Made by a program: the position numbers and the translations under genes
Shown: piece by piece, positions 63,396 through 64,000 of the stretch
Layout of the letters: every line of letters starts with the position of its first letter
How positions within the stretch are numbered: position 1 is the first letter of the stretch
Origin: Pseudomonas sp. CBZ-4
GTDB lineage: Bacteria; Pseudomonadota; Gammaproteobacteria; Pseudomonadales; Pseudomonadaceae
Direction: 5' to 3'
NCBI RefSeq assembly: GCF_000346755.1
Contig: NZ_ANNV01000164.1
Span: 62,001 to 126,000, forward strand
DNA length: 64,000 bases
The notes under the pieces: model-generated
Told to the model about the DNA's origin: nothing
The model's database searches: none
Seen by the model: the letters and a program-made list of their open reading frames with translations, nothing else

Positions 63396-64000
63396 TCAGA
63401 GCACCTTGACCGCGCGGCCAATCGCCTGGATCGGCCCCGTCGGTTTGCCGGTCGGCGAGCCGCGCGGGTCTTCCAGCGTCAGTTCGAACAGCTGGTTGGG
63501 CGACAGCGGCGGCAGCTTGTCCAGCGGCACCGACAGCGTCTGCCCCGGCTTGACCAGCCCCAGCGACACCGGGCCCTGCCAGCCATCGCCCTTGGTCCAG
63601 AACTGCAGGGCCTTGTCCGCCGGCACTTCCATCACCCCCAGCGGGATCAGCTGAATCTGCTGGTTGTTGCTGGCCTGGATTACCCAGCCCGGCGCCTGGT
63701 TCTGCGGGGCGACCAGCACCACCACAAAGGTCGGTTCAAGGCTCGTTGGGCGGGTCAGCAATAGCGCGGCCAGGGCCAGCGTCGCCACCAGCCCGGCGCC
63801 GGCCAAGGCGCGCCAGAGGGCCAGCAGGTCCCACCACGGGGTGCGCACGCCACTGAGGTTGCGCTCGATGCGCTGCCACAGCTGCGGTGGGGGCGTTACC
63901 GGTGCGGCCAAGGCGGTCAGGGGCAGCAGGCGCTGCTCCCAGGCGTCGACGGCCGCGCGCAGCTCGGGGTCGTGCGGGAGGCGTTGTTCCACCTCGGCGC
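63396..64000 (-). CDS. Anti-sigma factor, RskA C-terminal type (5' end outside the window)
   Basis: At least 201 residues of an anti-sigma K-like protein: N-terminal 'RLPHDPELRAAVDAWEQRL' helix region, one membrane segment at about 'LVATLALAALLL', and a periplasmic RskA domain ('VIQASNNQQIQLIPLG', 'FELTLEDPRGSPTGKPTGP'). The frame runs off the edge, and family proteins start further upstream, so the GTG near 63992 is not taken as the start. Its stop abuts that of the kinase (TGATCA). Confidence 0.85.
   Translation of the reverse strand, partial: AEVEQRLPHDPELRAAVDAWEQRLLPLTALAAPVTPPPQLWQRIERNLSGVRTPWWDLLALWRALAGAGLVATLALAALLLTRPTSLEPTFVVVLVAPQNQAPGWVIQASNNQQIQLIPLGVMEVPADKALQFWTKGDGWQGPVSLGLVKPGQTLSVPLDKLPPLSPNQLFELTLEDPRGSPTGKPTGPIQAIGRAVKVL

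Noticed and set aside
1..64000. CRISPR arrays, tRNA or rRNA genes, prophage or IS elements
   Set aside because: None seen: no regularly spaced repeats, no tRNA-like cloverleaf noticed while reading, and no integrase or transposase protein.

Overview
The window reads as chromosomal DNA of a fluorescent pseudomonad (Pseudomonas fluorescens group). The reasons are GC-rich codon use throughout, a complete functional-amyloid (fap) operon, the kgu/PtxS 2-ketogluconate operon with its TGAAACCGGTTTCA operators, and several copies of the paired REP element (REPIN) with the GTGGGAGCTGGCTTGCCTGC arm typical of this group. No rRNA, tRNA, CRISPR array, integrase or IS transposase was seen.

Layout. 1-3.1 kb: a lipase-type (probably type VI) effector overlapping its putative immunity lipoprotein. 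3.2-12.6 kb: a housekeeping block: DUF1853 protein (-), then nadK, metallophosphoesterase, rhomboid protease, YeaC-like protein, DUF2797 protein, pepN and zapE, nearly all overlapping or closely spaced, then a GNAT acetyltransferase. 12.6-17.5 kb (-): a PtrA-like small exported protein, a FhuE-type TonB siderophore receptor behind a Fur box, a CptA-type phosphoethanolamine transferase and a 58-aa coiled-coil protein. 17.7-21.1 kb: gnd (short form)-zwf-HAD phosphatase, coupled by ATGA overlaps. 21.7-28.1 kb: a sigma-54 enhancer-binding protein facing fapABCDEF; the fap promoter has a clear GG-N10-GC sigma-54 element and palindromes upstream. 28.2-29.6 kb: an orphan FecR-like protein and a PepSY protein. 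29.6-34.8 kb: a 1725-aa dermonecrotic-toxin-like protein with a C-terminal HExxH metallopeptidase site. 35-43.1 kb: an Ldh/DpkA-type reductase, small proteins, LysR regulator/nitrilase pair, GNAT, LEA-type lipoprotein, NCS2 permease and a chemoreceptor. 43.1-43.86 kb: a 124-aa unknown protein bracketed by two direct copies of a REPIN-containing repeat. 43.9-49 kb (-): ptxS-kguEKTD. 49.3-56 kb: two large proteins of an unrecognised repeat family and an autotransporter. 56-64 kb: a DUF1345 membrane protein, an RND efflux pair without an outer-membrane channel gene, a divergent ParRS-like two-component system, and an anti-sigma factor cut by the window edge.

Most promising for new biology: the tandem repeat-module proteins (49.3-53.5 kb) with their single-module relative (43.2 kb); the toxin-like protein at 29.6-34.8 kb; the domain shared by the lipase effector and its lipoprotein; and the regulatory structure around the fap operon. 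All functional calls come from reading the sequence and recalled family knowledge; no database search was run.
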